Assembly (NCBI GenBank): GCA_009731375.1
Contig: BJOX01000031.1
Location: forward strand, 1,161,477 to 1,202,153
Direction: 5' to 3'
Origin: Paulinella micropora
Taxonomy: Eukaryota > Cercozoa > Imbricatea > Euglyphida
DNA length: 40,677 bases
The notes below the pieces were generated by a model. The model saw only the letters and a program-made list of their open reading frames with translations. It did no database searches and was not told the DNA's origin. A program made the translations under genes and the position numbers. Of the stretch, positions 1 through 30,720 are shown piece by piece (position 1 is the first letter of the stretch; each line of letters starts with the position of its first letter).

Positions 1-95
1 GATGGAGGCGCATGTGCAGAAATGCATCAGCCATTGACAGAGAAGCACTATTATGGTATTATTATTATCATTACTATTATTATCATCATCATTAT
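1..95 (+). mobile_element. tRNA-derived SINE, copy 1 (3' end only)
   Basis: The first 48 bases match the 3' end of the complete SINE that follows (same gcatgtgcagaaatgcatca core). They run into an ATT-rich tail that stops exactly where the next copy's tRNA-like head begins. The 5' part lies outside the window. Copies 1 and 2 therefore form a head-to-tail pair joined by the ATT tail. Confidence 0.75.
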
Positions 96-96
96 G

Positions 97-374
97 GACA
101 CCGTGATAGCCCAGTGGTCAAGTTCTACCATCTGGGCCCTGTCGCCAGTTCGATTCCCGTCGGTGCCACCAGTATTTTCATTGAACATACCGGTCTATTT
201 CTGGACCAGTATTTTCATTGAACATACCGGCCCGTCTGGAAGTGTTGGAACTGCCCTTGCGGGGGTGTCATTAGAGCTTATCGTCAATTCTTCGTACTCC
301 CCTCACGGGTGAGACGATGGAGGCGCATGTGCAGAAATGCATCAGCCATTGACAGAGAAGCACTATCATCATCA

Positions 375-456
<82 letters not shown>

Positions 457-460
457 TATT
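97..460 (+). mobile_element. tRNA-derived SINE, copy 2 (complete)
   Basis: The element has a tRNA-like head (97-168), a unique body (about 169-365) and a long ATT tail (366-460). The head carries A-box and B-box sequences, and its ends can pair as an acceptor-like stem (gacaccg with cggtgcc, one mismatch). The body contains a directly repeated block that includes cattgaacataccgg. Copies at 15975-16279 and 16280-16644 on the other strand share head, body and tail, so this is a repeat family and not a single tRNA gene. Transcription by RNA polymerase III is inferred from the boxes. Confidence 0.8.
107..157 (+). promoter_or_regulatory. RNA polymerase III A and B boxes of SINE copy 2
   Basis: TAGCCCAGTGG at 107-117 fits the tRNA A box and GTTCGATTCC at 148-157 fits the B box. 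The roughly 30-nt spacing is normal for an internal pol III promoter. Both boxes are also recognisable in the two minus-strand copies. Confidence 0.65.
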
Positions 461-654
461 AGGGAGTACTTAGGCCATTGGTCCTTTTCAATGGGCTGAT
501 TGGTATAAAGCTCCTAGAGTAATGTTCTATGCCGTCACTTCCTTTATTCCACCGATTGGTGTGGAGACTTTCCTTATGGAATGGAGGACTGGATGCACAT
601 GGCCTTTTGGCTCAGCAATTGGCAGGAGATACATTTTTAGCATTATTATTAAAA
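461..654. other. unique segment, no feature recognised
   Basis: This is non-repetitive sequence between the SINE tail and a GAA tract. Frames are open by chance and I recognise no protein or splice structure. It could be part of another dispersed repeat, but no second copy is visible here. Confidence 0.4.
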
Positions 655-1434
<780 letters not shown>

Positions 1435-1436
<2 letters not shown>

Positions 1437-1748
1437 AGACTTCGGTCATAAGGCTTTAGGCCCGCCCAGTGGCTCCAAGAATTCACAAAGAAAATACCAT
1501 TCCTAGTAGACACAAACACGCAATATTATTAAACAAAGTCGCACAACAAAGAGAATAAACAAAGCAAACAAACAAACAAAAACTTGTACCAGCTTATGAT
1601 TCTCCCCAGACCACCAATCCAAATAAATCCTGCCAGTGCGTCCCCTAGGTACCACCTTCAAAGAATTCACTAATTAGTCAACTGGTAGGTAGATAGGAAG
1701 GTATCAGATAGATAGATGGATAGAGAGATAGATAGATAGGTATATAGG

Positions 1749-1783
<35 letters not shown>

Positions 1784-1958
1784 GTAGGTAGATGGATGGA
1801 TAGATACTAGGTAGATGGTACTGTTTAACACATCCAAGCGAACAAAAGCAATCAAAATCAAGATCAATATATGATTGAAACAGGCAGAACAGAAAGACAT
1901 ATACAGTACCCGATCACAGTCGGCGCGATCAAACCAAGAACGATGACACCTGAAACAC

Positions 1959-2007
<49 letters not shown>

Positions 2008-2453
2008 GAACGAGACAACAACAATTAATGCAGCAATTAATACAAGAAACAACAATGAACACAAAGAACAAACAACGAACAACGAGCAACCAATGCAAAA
2101 TAACAAACAACCATGGTCACACAGTCAAAACCCAGTTGGATCGAAGGACATTGCGCGCTGGATATCAAACCAAGAATGCAAAATTTTTTACCACTCCGTG
2201 TGTGCTTGGAGACCGTCAAGGAAAACATTTAGCGCAGGAAACATACAAAAATCTAAGAGGAAGAGAAGTCCAGAAGAATACAGAACACACACAAAGGCCT
2301 GTATAGTATTACACAGATGAATACATGCAGAGTATTCACATTTGTGATACCAACCCGTGATATACATACATACATACATACATACATACATACATACATA
2401 CATACGTACATACATACATATATACATACATACATACTTACATACATACATAC

Positions 2454-2484
<31 letters not shown>

Positions 2485-2560
2485 CATACATACATACATT
2501 ACATACATACCAGTCGGGTACAGGAGCTGAGCCCACTTCACAACGGGGTCCGCGTCGATA
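1435..2560. repeat. unique DNA with GATA, CAA and CATA tracts
   Basis: Unique sequence (1435-1680, 1807-1960, 2007-2360) alternates with (GATA)n at 1682-1806, (CAA)n near 1962-2006 and (CATA)n at 2361-2508. I found no convincing exon or RNA gene in the unique parts. Confidence 0.7.
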
Positions 2561-2664
2561 TCAGACTATATCACGGCACATGGACATCAGACATATCACG
2601 GCACATGGACATCAGACTATATCACGGTACATGGACATCAGACTATATCACGGCACATGGACAC
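2561..2664. repeat. 25-26 bp minisatellite, 4 copies
   Basis: Four consecutive units contain atcagactatatcacggcac followed by atggac. One unit is a base shorter and others have single-base changes. It runs directly into CT-rich sequence. Confidence 0.8.
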
Positions 2665-2687
2665 CAGAGTAGTAGTGGTAGTCGTAG

Positions 2688-3545
<858 letters not shown>

Positions 3546-3654
3546 CCAACATCACATGCACGCATAAAACTTAACGCACTTTCACCTTTCACATCTTTAT
3601 TTTAGCTGCTCTTGACAAGTCAAAAACATGAGACGGGAGGTGAACTCTCGTCAG

Positions 3655-3842
3655 TTCCCGGAAAATCACCGGAGATACCGCGAAATTTCCCGCAAAACAC
3701 CGCGAAATACCGCGAAATTTCTCTACCTTCACCTGCTGCTTTGTTATTTGTCAAACGGAAATACCGCGAAATTTCCCGGAAAATCACCGCAAATACCGCG
3801 AAATTTCTCTACCTTCACCTGCTGCTTTGTTATTTGTCAAAA
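3655..3842. repeat. tandem duplication rich in taccgcgaaatttc
   Basis: A unit ending ctaccttcacctgctgcttt occurs twice (about 3709-3755 and 3795-3840). Each copy is preceded by several near-copies of ataccgcgaaatttc and of ggaaaatcaccg. The array is too regular and too short in its inner repeat to be coding. Confidence 0.75.
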
Positions 3843-3914
3843 TTTCTTTCTTGCTCTCGCTTTCTCAAGGTTGGACCCTCGCGTGCTGTCATAGGGATCG
3901 TCTGGGGTGTGAAG

Positions 3915-4032
3915 CTAGGTAGGTAGGTAGGTGGGTAGGTAGGTAGGTAGGTAGGGAGGTAGATAGATAGATGGACAGATAGATAGACAGACAGATAGAT
4001 AGTAGATAAATAGGTAGATAGATAGATAGATG

Positions 4033-4097
<65 letters not shown>

Positions 4098-4260
4098 AAG
4101 AAACAGGTAGGACCAATCGGTGACGAAGGGCCCACCATTTGATTGAGCCCTGCATACATACATACATACATACATACATACATAACATTACATAACATTA
4201 CATTACATTACATTACATTACTTTACTTTACATTACATCACTTTACATTACATAACATAA
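3915..4260. repeat. GGTA, GATA, CATA and CATTA microsatellites
   Basis: (GGTA)n grades into (GATA)n (3915-4095), then (CATA)n (4153-4182) and degenerate cattacattac repeats to about 4260. The short unique spacer 4096-4150 has no feature. Confidence 0.85.
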
Positions 4261-4358
4261 CATACACACACGTATAACTAAGGTGAATGAGCATTACAAT
4301 TACCTTCGCCAACTCATCAGGAAGTAAAGGTCAACATTTTAGCTAATGTTGAGAATCA

Positions 4359-4653
4359 TCCCCCATGTGCTAAGTGAGAAACTGCTAGTTCTTAAGTAAA
4401 ATAAAACATGACTTCAAGCGCTTCGTTCTCAACCAAGGGCTGCTGATAAAAGTTGCAGTGGTTTATTTGAAAGTTCTTGATGAAAGCTTTCTGAGTAGCC
4501 ATAACACAGGTTTGGGACGCAAGTTCTGACTGAGAAGGAGGCGCTTGAAGTCATTCCTTATTGTACGTAAGAACTAGAAAACTTCTAAATTCGCGGCGGC
4601 AAGAAAAATGTCTACGTGCATGTAAGTGTTTGAAGTATTTAGCACATGGGGGA
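4359..4653. mobile_element. MITE-like inverted-repeat element, copy A
   Basis: The outer ends are a perfect 14-bp inverted repeat: tcccccatgtgcta at 4359-4372 and its complement at 4640-4653. Inside, arms of about 50 bp from 4385 and up to 4577 are inverted copies (shared ctagttctta and atgacttcaagcgc). No ORF is present. Related copies lie at 12554-12796, 18836-19039 and, partly, 21339-21484. It resembles a non-autonomous DNA element; no target duplication was confirmed. Confidence 0.7.
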
Positions 4654-4676
4654 AATCGAACTATGAGCACACTAAC

Positions 4677-4748
4677 CTGCCAGCTCATATTCCCGAAGGC
4701 TGCCATGAGAACCCTCCAGGGCACACTTGCCTTGTATGCGCCATGGGT
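4677..4748 (-). CDS. putative exon of an unidentified minus-strand gene
   Basis: Read on the minus strand, the segment is preceded by ctgtag and followed by a strong donor, GTTAGT. It is exactly 72 nt, open in phase 0, and encodes 24 residues including THGAYKASVPWRVLMAAF. Its phase agrees with the candidate exon at 5554-5591. The composition looks like a real protein, unlike the surrounding repeats, but I cannot assign a family. The MITE copy A lies directly downstream in the presumed intron. Confidence 0.45.
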
Positions 4749-4756
4749 CTACAGCC

Positions 4757-4783
4757 TATGTATGTATGTATGTATGTATGTAT

Positions 4784-4830
<47 letters not shown>

Positions 4831-4917
4831 CAGCAAGCAAGCAAACAAGCAAGCAAGGAAGCAAGCAAGAAAACCAGTAAGCAAACAAGCAAGCAAACAA
4901 ACAAACAAACAAGCAGC

Positions 4918-4988
<71 letters not shown>

Positions 4989-5008
4989 AAAGAAAAAAAG
5001 AAAGAAAA
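4757..5008. repeat. TATG, GCAA and GAAA microsatellite block
   Basis: (TATG)n, (GCAA)n with variants, then (GAAA)n leading into the composite minisatellite that starts at 5009. Confidence 0.9.
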
Positions 5009-5058
5009 GAATCATCGACTGAATAGCTTGACCTGTGCCAACCTGCTGTGATCCCAAA

Positions 5059-5090
<32 letters not shown>

Positions 5091-5355
5091 AAACAAAAAA
5101 AGAAAGAAAAGAATCATCGACTGAATAGCTTGACCTGTGCCAACCTGCTGTGATCCCAAAAAGAAAGAAAGAAAGAAAGAAAGAAAGAAAAGAAAGAAAA
5201 GAAAAGAAAAGAATCATCGACTGAATAGCTTGACCTGTGCCAACCTGCTGTGATCCCAAAAAGAAAGAAAGAAAGAAAGAAAGGAAACAAAAAAAGAAAG
5301 AAAAGAATCATCGACTGAATAGCTTGACCTGTGCCAACCTGCTGCGATCCCAAAA

Positions 5356-5387
<32 letters not shown>

Positions 5388-5457
5388 AAACAAAAAAAGA
5401 AAGAAAAGAATCATCGACTGAATAGCTTGACCTGTGCCAACCTGCTGTGATCCCAAC

Positions 5458-5509
<52 letters not shown>

Positions 5510-5577
5510 AAACAAAAAAAGAAAGAAAAGAATCATCGACTGAGTAGCTTGACCTGTGCCAACCTGCTGTGATCCCA
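5009..5577. repeat. composite minisatellite, 6 units with (GAAA)n spacers
   Basis: A core of about 48 bp beginning gaatcatcgactgaatagct starts at 5009, 5111, 5211, 5305, 5408 and 5530, separated by variable (GAAA)n. On the minus strand each core reads ttgggatcacagcaggttgg followed by cacag and a GT donor. This is the 3' end of the candidate exon 5554-5591 plus about 20 nt of its intron. The array therefore seems to be an amplified exon tail with its splice donor. Confidence 0.85.
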
Positions 5578-5591
5578 AACGTGCCCAGCTC
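5554..5591 (-). CDS. putative short exon, source of the adjacent array
   Basis: On the minus strand, ctctatctcttag precedes a 38-nt segment that ends at a GT (gtcaag). Entered in phase 1, it encodes AGHVWDHSRLAQ after a shared glycine codon and leaves in phase 0. This joins 5701-5803 to 4677-4748 without a frame clash. Its 3' half is repeated in the minisatellite at 5009-5577. The product is not recognised. Confidence 0.4.
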
Positions 5592-5700
5592 CTAAGAGAT
5601 AGAGATTTAAAAATGGATTGGTGATGATGCCATAAAATGGAGTCATATAACAAACCCGCACTGTGAAATATGAGACGTGCATTTAGTTTATTGCAGATAC

Positions 5701-5803
5701 CGTAAACAACGCCCAGCAGATAGAATGTGCCCTTGCGCTCTTTAGGGAAAAGGCCAAATAACACACACCAGGCCAAGGTCAGATGGTTTGCAACTACTCC
5801 GAC
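5701..5803 (-). CDS. putative hydrophobic exon of the same minus-strand gene
   Basis: On the minus strand, tttctggcttag is followed by 103 open nucleotides and a donor, GTATCT. The translation contains ANHLTLAWCVLFGLFPKERK followed by the hydrophobic stretch GTFYLLGVVYG, which suggests two membrane segments with a short charged loop. It starts in phase 0 and ends in phase 1, matching 5554-5591. It may be a polytopic membrane protein; no family can be named. Confidence 0.45.
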
Positions 5804-5836
5804 CTAAGCCAGAAACACAGCGATCGTCGTAAATAG

Positions 5837-5838
5837 TT

Positions 5839-5929
<91 letters not shown>

Positions 5930-5991
5930 CATACATGCGCTTCAATAACAAAAAATGTGGATGCATGTTGTTCTTGTTGTTGTTGTTGTTG

Positions 5992-6048
<57 letters not shown>
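5837..6048. repeat. (GTA)n and (GTT)n microsatellites
   Basis: (GTA)n at 5837-5925 and (GTT)n at 5968-6048, separated by about 40 nt of unique sequence. Confidence 0.9.
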
Positions 6049-6049
<1 letters not shown>

Positions 6050-6225
6050 GAATTCAATTAAAGTAATTAAACCAATGGCATGATGGTGCATGCATGGCTA
6101 ACGGCCTTCGAGTGCCACTTAAAGACAAGTAATGAATGTCTAATCCAGCCGACTCGGGACGCCGGAGCATGCTCGTTGTTGTTGCTTGTTGTTGCTTGTT
6201 GTTGCTTGTTGTTGCTTGTTGTTGC

Positions 6226-6298
<73 letters not shown>

Positions 6299-6418
6299 AA
6301 ATTTAATTACAGTAATTAGACCAGTGGCATGATGGTGCATGGATAACGGCCTTAAACCCACTTAAAGACAAGTAGATGTCTAATCATCCCCGGCCGACTC
6401 GGGACGCCAGACATGTCT
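6049..6418. repeat. duplicated 120-bp unit linked by (GTT)n
   Basis: Copy 1 (6049-6176) and copy 2 (6298-6418) share ggcatgatggtgcatg, taacggcctt, cttaaagacaagta and ccgactcgggacgcc. Each follows a (GTT)n tract, and (TTGTTGTTGC)n sits between them. No ORF or RNA structure was recognised. Confidence 0.85.
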
Positions 6419-6470
6419 CACTGTACTATAGGACTCTAGAGCTCAAAGACAAGAAAAAAGAAAGAGGAAA

Positions 6471-6690
6471 AGGAGCAGAAGAGCATGCACTATAGTAAAA
6501 CAACAAAGTAAGAGGGGGAAGAGGAAAAGCGGTGAGGAGCGCAGACAAGCCTCGAGAGAGGAGCAAGTCAACAGAAAAATTAAGGAGCAGAAGAGCATGC
6601 ACTATAGTAAAACAACAAAATAAGAGGGGGAAGAGGAAAAGCGGTGAGGAGCGCAGACAAGCCTCGAGAGAGGAGCAAGTCAACAGAAAA

Positions 6691-6692
<2 letters not shown>
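6471..6692. repeat. 112-bp tandem duplication
   Basis: Two adjacent, nearly identical copies (6471-6582 and 6583-6692) begin aggagcagaagagcatgcac and end agcaagtcaacagaaaaatt. The second runs directly into (GTT)n. Confidence 0.9.
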
Positions 6693-6732
<40 letters not shown>

Positions 6733-6770
6733 ATGCTGTTATTGTTGTTATTGTTGTTGTTGTTGTTGTT

Positions 6771-6860
<90 letters not shown>

Positions 6861-6941
6861 GCCGTCGTCGTCGAACAATCTAATTAATACTAATAATAAT
6901 ATTAACTTAATCAGTGGCAAGTTGGTTTGTGGCTTTCGGCT

Positions 6942-6996
<55 letters not shown>

Positions 6997-7265
6997 CTTG
7001 TTCTTGTTGTTGTTGTTGTTGTTGTAAAATTAATGATAATAATACAACAGTTGCAGAGCAATCTAATTAATACTAAAAACAATATTAACAAAACCAGTGG
7101 CAAGTTGGTGTGTGGCTTTCGACTCGTATGTGTATACCCCCAGATATACGCCACTTCCATAAAATAATCTAGTCATCTCGTGTTGTTGTCGTTGTTGTTG
7201 TTGTTGTTGTCGTTGTCGTTGTTAGACTGTTGTTGTTGTTGTTGTAGTTGTTGCTGTTGTTTTAG

Positions 7266-7299
<34 letters not shown>

Positions 7300-7331
7300 A
7301 TTTAATAATAATAATAATAATAATAGTAATA

Positions 7332-7366
<35 letters not shown>

Positions 7367-7402
7367 TAAATAAAGTATTAAAAATGACAGTAAAATGCAA
7401 GA

Positions 7403-7500
<98 letters not shown>
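6693..7500. repeat. (GTT)n field with a duplicated 70-bp unit and (ATA)n
   Basis: (GTT)n occurs at 6693-6860, 6943-7025, 7180-7300 and 7403-7500, and (ATA)n at 7303-7370. A unit containing caatctaattaatacta and agtggcaagttggt occurs at 6874-6942 and 7057-7126. Coding-like readings here are repeat artefacts. Confidence 0.85.
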
Positions 7501-7600
7501 TTGTCGTTGGATTTGTTGGTTTGTTGGTTTGTTGGTTTTGCTGTTGGGGTGTCTCTTTTACTGTTGTCAAGAGAATTAGAGTTTGACCGGGGTAATCCAC

Positions 7601-7721
7601 CAAGCTGAGAATGTTGCTCTTTCTCCAGTAAATCTTGATCGGCGGGAGATTTACTAGAAGCCATTTTCCTTATGTTCTGGACAATCGTATCGGTAAAGTC
7701 TGGATCGATCGCCCACAACAT
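7601..7721 (-). CDS. possible first exon of the minus-strand gene
   Basis: A minus-strand ATG at 7719-7721, with an in-frame stop just upstream, opens a 121-nt segment ending at a GT (gtggat). It begins MLWAIDPDFTDTIVQNIRKM and is mixed hydrophilic sequence, unlike the flanking repeats. It leaves in phase 1 whereas 5701-5803 starts in phase 0, so another exon would be needed between them, or the two are unrelated. Confidence 0.3.
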
Positions 7722-8190
7722 ATCCTTTGGGCTTCACCGAATTTGTGGAAGAGATCATAGGGACTTCCGAGGAAAGTTATGCCAAGAGAAGGCTTTGCCG
7801 CTTGAGTCTGTGCGGATGGCAATATCTCGCCAACTCTGACGTTCCTCCCAAAAACCCCTCCTCAGAACTCGAGGCAGAGATATCTCTGACCACCAGGAGA
7901 AGAGTGGATCAAGAAAGATGCTCCATTCAGCAGAGATGAACAAAGAAAATATTAACAACAACATTTTCGACCAACTTGCATTGTACATGAACAATTGGTT
8001 CTGTGTCTGCACAACTATTTAACCAACAACCATCTTGACAGAGCACGTGGGTCGGTCGGAAAACAATTCCAGCAAGCGTGTTATTTTGCACGCAATCAAA
8101 ATCCAATTTATGACAAAACCATGACAAGTTGAAAAATTTGAAGACAATGTAAGCTGAACGAAATCGACAACCGACATACAATGTCCTAAT
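7722..8190. other. unique sequence without a recognised gene
   Basis: This stretch is non-repetitive with mixed composition. Both strands have ORFs of 60-85 codons, none with recognisable similarity or matched splice signals. If 7601-7721 is a first exon, this would be its upstream leader or promoter region. Confidence 0.4.
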
Positions 8191-8194
8191 CTAC

Positions 8195-9927
<1,733 letters not shown>

Positions 9928-9936
9928 CAGGTTGCC

Positions 9937-27169
<17,233 letters not shown>

Positions 27170-27345
27170 CAGGAAAATGAAGGGGAGAGGATTGAATAGA
27201 CCCACATAGCAAAGGCCTCGTCCATTTGTCATCATCATCACCATCATCTTAGAAGTTTTAATGATTCATGTGTTGAACTCATGGTAAAAATCTACTATAT
27301 ATTAAAAATTAACAAACATTACGGGTATTTTTTTTTCTTTTGAAG

Positions 27346-27384
<39 letters not shown>

Positions 27385-27683
27385 CATATATATTTTGCTA
27401 ATATGATAGTACAATGAGAAAGACAGTATTCCCACCCAAATTCGTAGCGGTTGCAGGGAACTGACACTAGAACCACCAACAACAGGGACCGTGGCACCGA
27501 CGGATCGGGTTTGATGGTTGGGGGAGCATTTGGCCTTGAGCGTGGCAGCCCGCTAGGATCTGTGCGCAAACGGTCAACTGAAAAGACACAGATGCACGTC
27601 GTAGAGAATGAAAAGAATAAAAAGAAGGAAATAAAGTAGGGAAAAACGAAAAAAAAAAAAAAAAAATTAAGCCACAGGACTCA
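27170..27683. other. ABCG 3' flank, no further gene seen
   Basis: Holds cat repeats near 27230, an (AT)n tract (27343-27390), unique sequence and an A run of about 18 (27649-27666) that could mark an old retrotransposed end. ORFs of 60-86 codons on either strand are unremarkable. Confidence 0.5.
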
Positions 27684-28034
27684 GAGAGTCAACAAATGAA
27701 ACGAAACCTAGTAGTTGAATCCAGAGACTCGAAGTTTGAACCGGCTGGCATGTCAATTCTGTCCGGGGTGCGCCCATTGTACGGAATAGTATTAATATTA
27801 ATAGTATTTAGTCATATCGGCCTCTACATGTTTTACACTGATAGTTATTAATATTTCTAGTACTGGTGGCCAGTCAGTTCCACTGTTGGAGTCCTTTATA
27901 CGACTGATCATTGAGAGTAAACAAATGAAACGAAACCTAGTAGTTGAATCCAGAGACTCGAAGTTTGAACCGGCTGGCATATGTCAATTCTTTCCGGGGT
28001 GCGCACGTTGTACGGAATAATATTAATAGTATTT
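27684..28034. repeat. direct repeat, two copies of about 125 bp
   Basis: 27684-27811 and 27913-28034 share acaaatgaaacgaaacctag, tagttgaatccagagactcg and aagtttgaaccggctggca. The second copy is cut by the LTR at 28035. Confidence 0.9.
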
Positions 28035-28733
28035 TGTAATAAGACCGGAGGTCTACCCTTACGAGCTCAATGAAAAGGTAACAAAGGAATTTTAATAATT
28101 GAACACAACTGGTTCACTACTAACGACCACTTCTATTACAGAAAGGGTTGTCAGGAATGAGCCCAAACAACAAGCCAGAGGGAAAACACTAGTCAAACCG
28201 GAGTGTCCCTTTGACTGGTTCCCTGACATGATGCGTTACGTCCGTAACCTGCACAAATGCCAAAACACACCACAAACCACAACCCATAAGTGCGTTTTCC
28301 CTTATTTAGCCATAAATTCCCAGTCACGGGAAAAAAGGCCAAATTTCACGGTTTTTCCGTGACCTTTTTCCAAAACTTCAAACGGTTACTACATGTACTG
28401 TAGAAGGATCGGGTCAACGCTATTAATGTGGGAGGTTATTCCATATGGATGCTACACAACTGTGTATTCTGCATCCTAATAACCCTCTCCACGCCGGTAA
28501 ACGGTTAAGTGTAAAATGTAGGTTTTAAGGTCCTATGGGGGTCCAAGCTTCCTAGCTTTTCCTCCATATTCCTTATCCTACTACAACATTAAAACCGGAT
28601 ATATTAATCAGAACCGGAAATGTAATAAGAATTCATCTTAAATTACATTTAATAACAAGAAAATACTTCCAAGAGTAAATTCCCGTAAAGCCCCAATAGC
28701 GTATAAACGATGTAGTATACCGTGGGTGTTACA
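28035..28733 (-). repeat. LTR (3' LTR of the minus-strand gypsy element)
   Basis: The ends are perfect short inverted repeats, TGTAA at one end and TTACA at the other, giving a 699-bp LTR. On the minus strand it starts TGTAACACCCACGG, directly after a polypurine tract. The second LTR is not in the window, so the boundaries are inferred from ends and PPT. Confidence 0.75.
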
Positions 28734-28735
28734 TA

Positions 28736-28757
28736 GCACCCCTTCCCCCTCCTTTGA
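28736..28757 (-). other. polypurine tract
   Basis: The minus strand reads aaaggagggggaaggggtgc just before the LTR, as expected for the plus-strand primer site next to a 3' LTR. Confidence 0.75.
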
Positions 28758-29318
28758 GATCGCTCGGATCTCAATCCTGGAGTAATACCACCGGAGACTA
28801 CATCTCGTATAATCTCGTCAGTACCGGCTTTTTGGGGAATCCCAGCCGATTGTCCACCATCCCAAGAGCTACCCTAGCTCGACCCCTGATCAAATCTTAT
28901 CAAGAGCCATCCAACAGATTAAAGGCTTGTGCTTCATGTGGGCTAAGTTCCGAGACTTATTGTTGCCCGAAGATCGTGAATCATGGCACTCGACCAGCTC
29001 ACGTCTTCAACCCTACGCGCGCGATTTCCCGAAGTCACAGACCCATAGTCTGGCCGACCACCAGCCAGACCCTGTCTAATCCGTCAAATGTGAATGGTGC
29101 CTTGGCCCTGAAGTCCGAATTGACCGAACCCCAAAGTCCAACCCTTAAAACGACGATGGCCTTTTCGCCGAGTTCCCTTGTACTGTGCCCGTAAAGTTTT
29201 AAAGTTGAGTAGGACCCTCAGTACTGTTTATCCCACACACTATGGTCAATGTGTGCCCAACTGCCCTCCGACCCGCTTTTCCGTTCCTTTTTTTTTAAAG
29301 TTGCATCCCGGATGCCCC
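28758..29318 (-). other. 3' untranslated region of the minus-strand gypsy element
   Basis: Lies between the pol stop and the PPT. The plus-strand ORF of 146 codons here has no recognisable features. Confidence 0.55.
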
Positions 29319-30720
29319 TTATCCCTTTAGGCTCGGATGCTTCTTCCCCCGCACCGTTTCAGTTGCATGTGCACCCCCGATTAGCCTTAAGTCAAGCCCG
29401 CTTTGCTTGAGCAAGTCCCAAACCTTCTGTGGAATGTGCCCGTCGTGCAACTCGAAGGGGCAATCAAGCACTCCCCTCGGCCACGCTGATATGGTCCATG
29501 CCTCGTGATCCCTGTCACCCTTCCGTGTGGCTGGATCAATTTTGGCATCCCATACCTCCCTATTTGCAGCATCCCACCATACCGGGACATACTCGCGGTA
29601 CATCCGGTTGTCAACCGTATCCTTATCCCAAGACCGGTAAAACTGCAGCATAGGCGGAAGGTTTTTGAGCGCACTCCTTGACGATCGAGTCTTCCTCGAG
29701 TCCTCTGCCAGTCCCACAACCTTCATCACAAAGAGAGTATCCTTGTCTCCCTTTGCAACGAACCTAGTCGGGGGCCTGACCAAATAGAACCGACCCAGAA
29801 CCCATGTCATTTCTAGTGCCTCATTACCCTCCTTCCATAACTTGTGCTTGACGTCCACCCGCGAGGGCACCACTGGCTCCTCCGGCCCCGCCTGCACATC
29901 CCTCCTCCCGCGTTTACCCTGCCTACTTCCAGGTTCCGAGTAGATCAGATCATTATCCGCCGCCCTCTTCGCCGCCTCTGTGGGTGGCTTGCGACTTGTA
30001 TCTGATCCCTTTTTCCCAACCTCAGGCCCTATGGAGCTTATCTGGCCGACACCCACTTCAGGGGCCCGTGCCTTCCTCCCCTCCTGGCCCTTTCGGTCCC
30101 CGGGCTTCCCACCATCGGGTACCTTATCCGTTCCCAACTTAGGAGGGTCTTGAAACTCCCCCTTTTCCCTGACGAGCGCTTCTTGGAGCGTCTCGTTCTC
30201 CATGAGAAACGGATCGTACTTGATGAGGCGTCGAACATTGACAATCTTGTTCTCCCCCCTGCCTCGTATCCGATAGTTAAACGGCCCAGTCTGTTGCATC
30301 ACCTGATAAGGCCCCTTCCAGTGGACAAACATCTTTGAAGATATGCCCTTCGGAACCTGTGGGTAATACAACATGACAATGTCACCCGGCTTATAGGTTA
30401 CCATAGACAAGTCCTGTTCCAAGGGTTCTTTGCTCAGCTGACGGGTCTGTTCCGCCAGCCTCGCTTGCCGTACCGCTTGCATTGCCTCCATGGACACACG
30501 CATACGAACCCCCCACAGCTCATCCTCATCCATCATAAGCCCAGGCCCATCCTGATATACCAAGTGCTGGGGCATCACTGGCTCCTGCCCGTATACCACC
30601 TGATATGGGGATCTACATTCCGCCCCCGCTCCAAGAGCCTTCGATGGCATCGCGTTCATAGCGAAAACAAAGCTCGGGACCACCTCTCTCCACAAGAGCT
30701 GACTCTTCTTGCAGTAGGTG
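29319..30720 (-). CDS. Ty3/gypsy pol fragment: integrase C-terminus with long tail
   Basis: The minus-strand ORF opens right after a TAA at the junction with the AT-rich island. The first about 60 residues match the end of a gypsy integrase core (VPSFVFAMNAMPSKAL, CRSPYQVVYGQEPVMP). Then come a basic helix region and a GPY/F-like module (MFVHWKGPYQV ... YRIRG). About 290 further residues form a charged linker and a Trp-rich globular-looking part (VWDAKIDP, AWTISAWPRGVLDCPFELHD). RT, RNase H and the catalytic DDE residues are missing on the upstream side. No internal stop is present in what remains. Confidence 0.85.

Noticed and set aside
97-168. tRNA gene
   Set aside because: A and B boxes and acceptor-like ends are present, but three extra bases lie between the stem and the A box, the T-stem is mispaired, and the same head occurs in three SINE copies. 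It is a tRNA-derived SINE head.
1437-1509. Minus-strand exon reading NSWSHWAGLKPYDRS
   Set aside because: It has an AG in front but no donor or stop before it runs into the (GA)n tract, and no neighbouring exon in phase.
5009-5577. CRISPR array
   Set aside because: Regular repeats with variable spacers, but the spacers are all (GAAA)n and the context is a eukaryotic intron-rich region.
28754-29194. 146-codon plus-strand ORF
   Set aside because: It lies antisense in the 3' region of the minus-strand gypsy element and has no recognisable motif.
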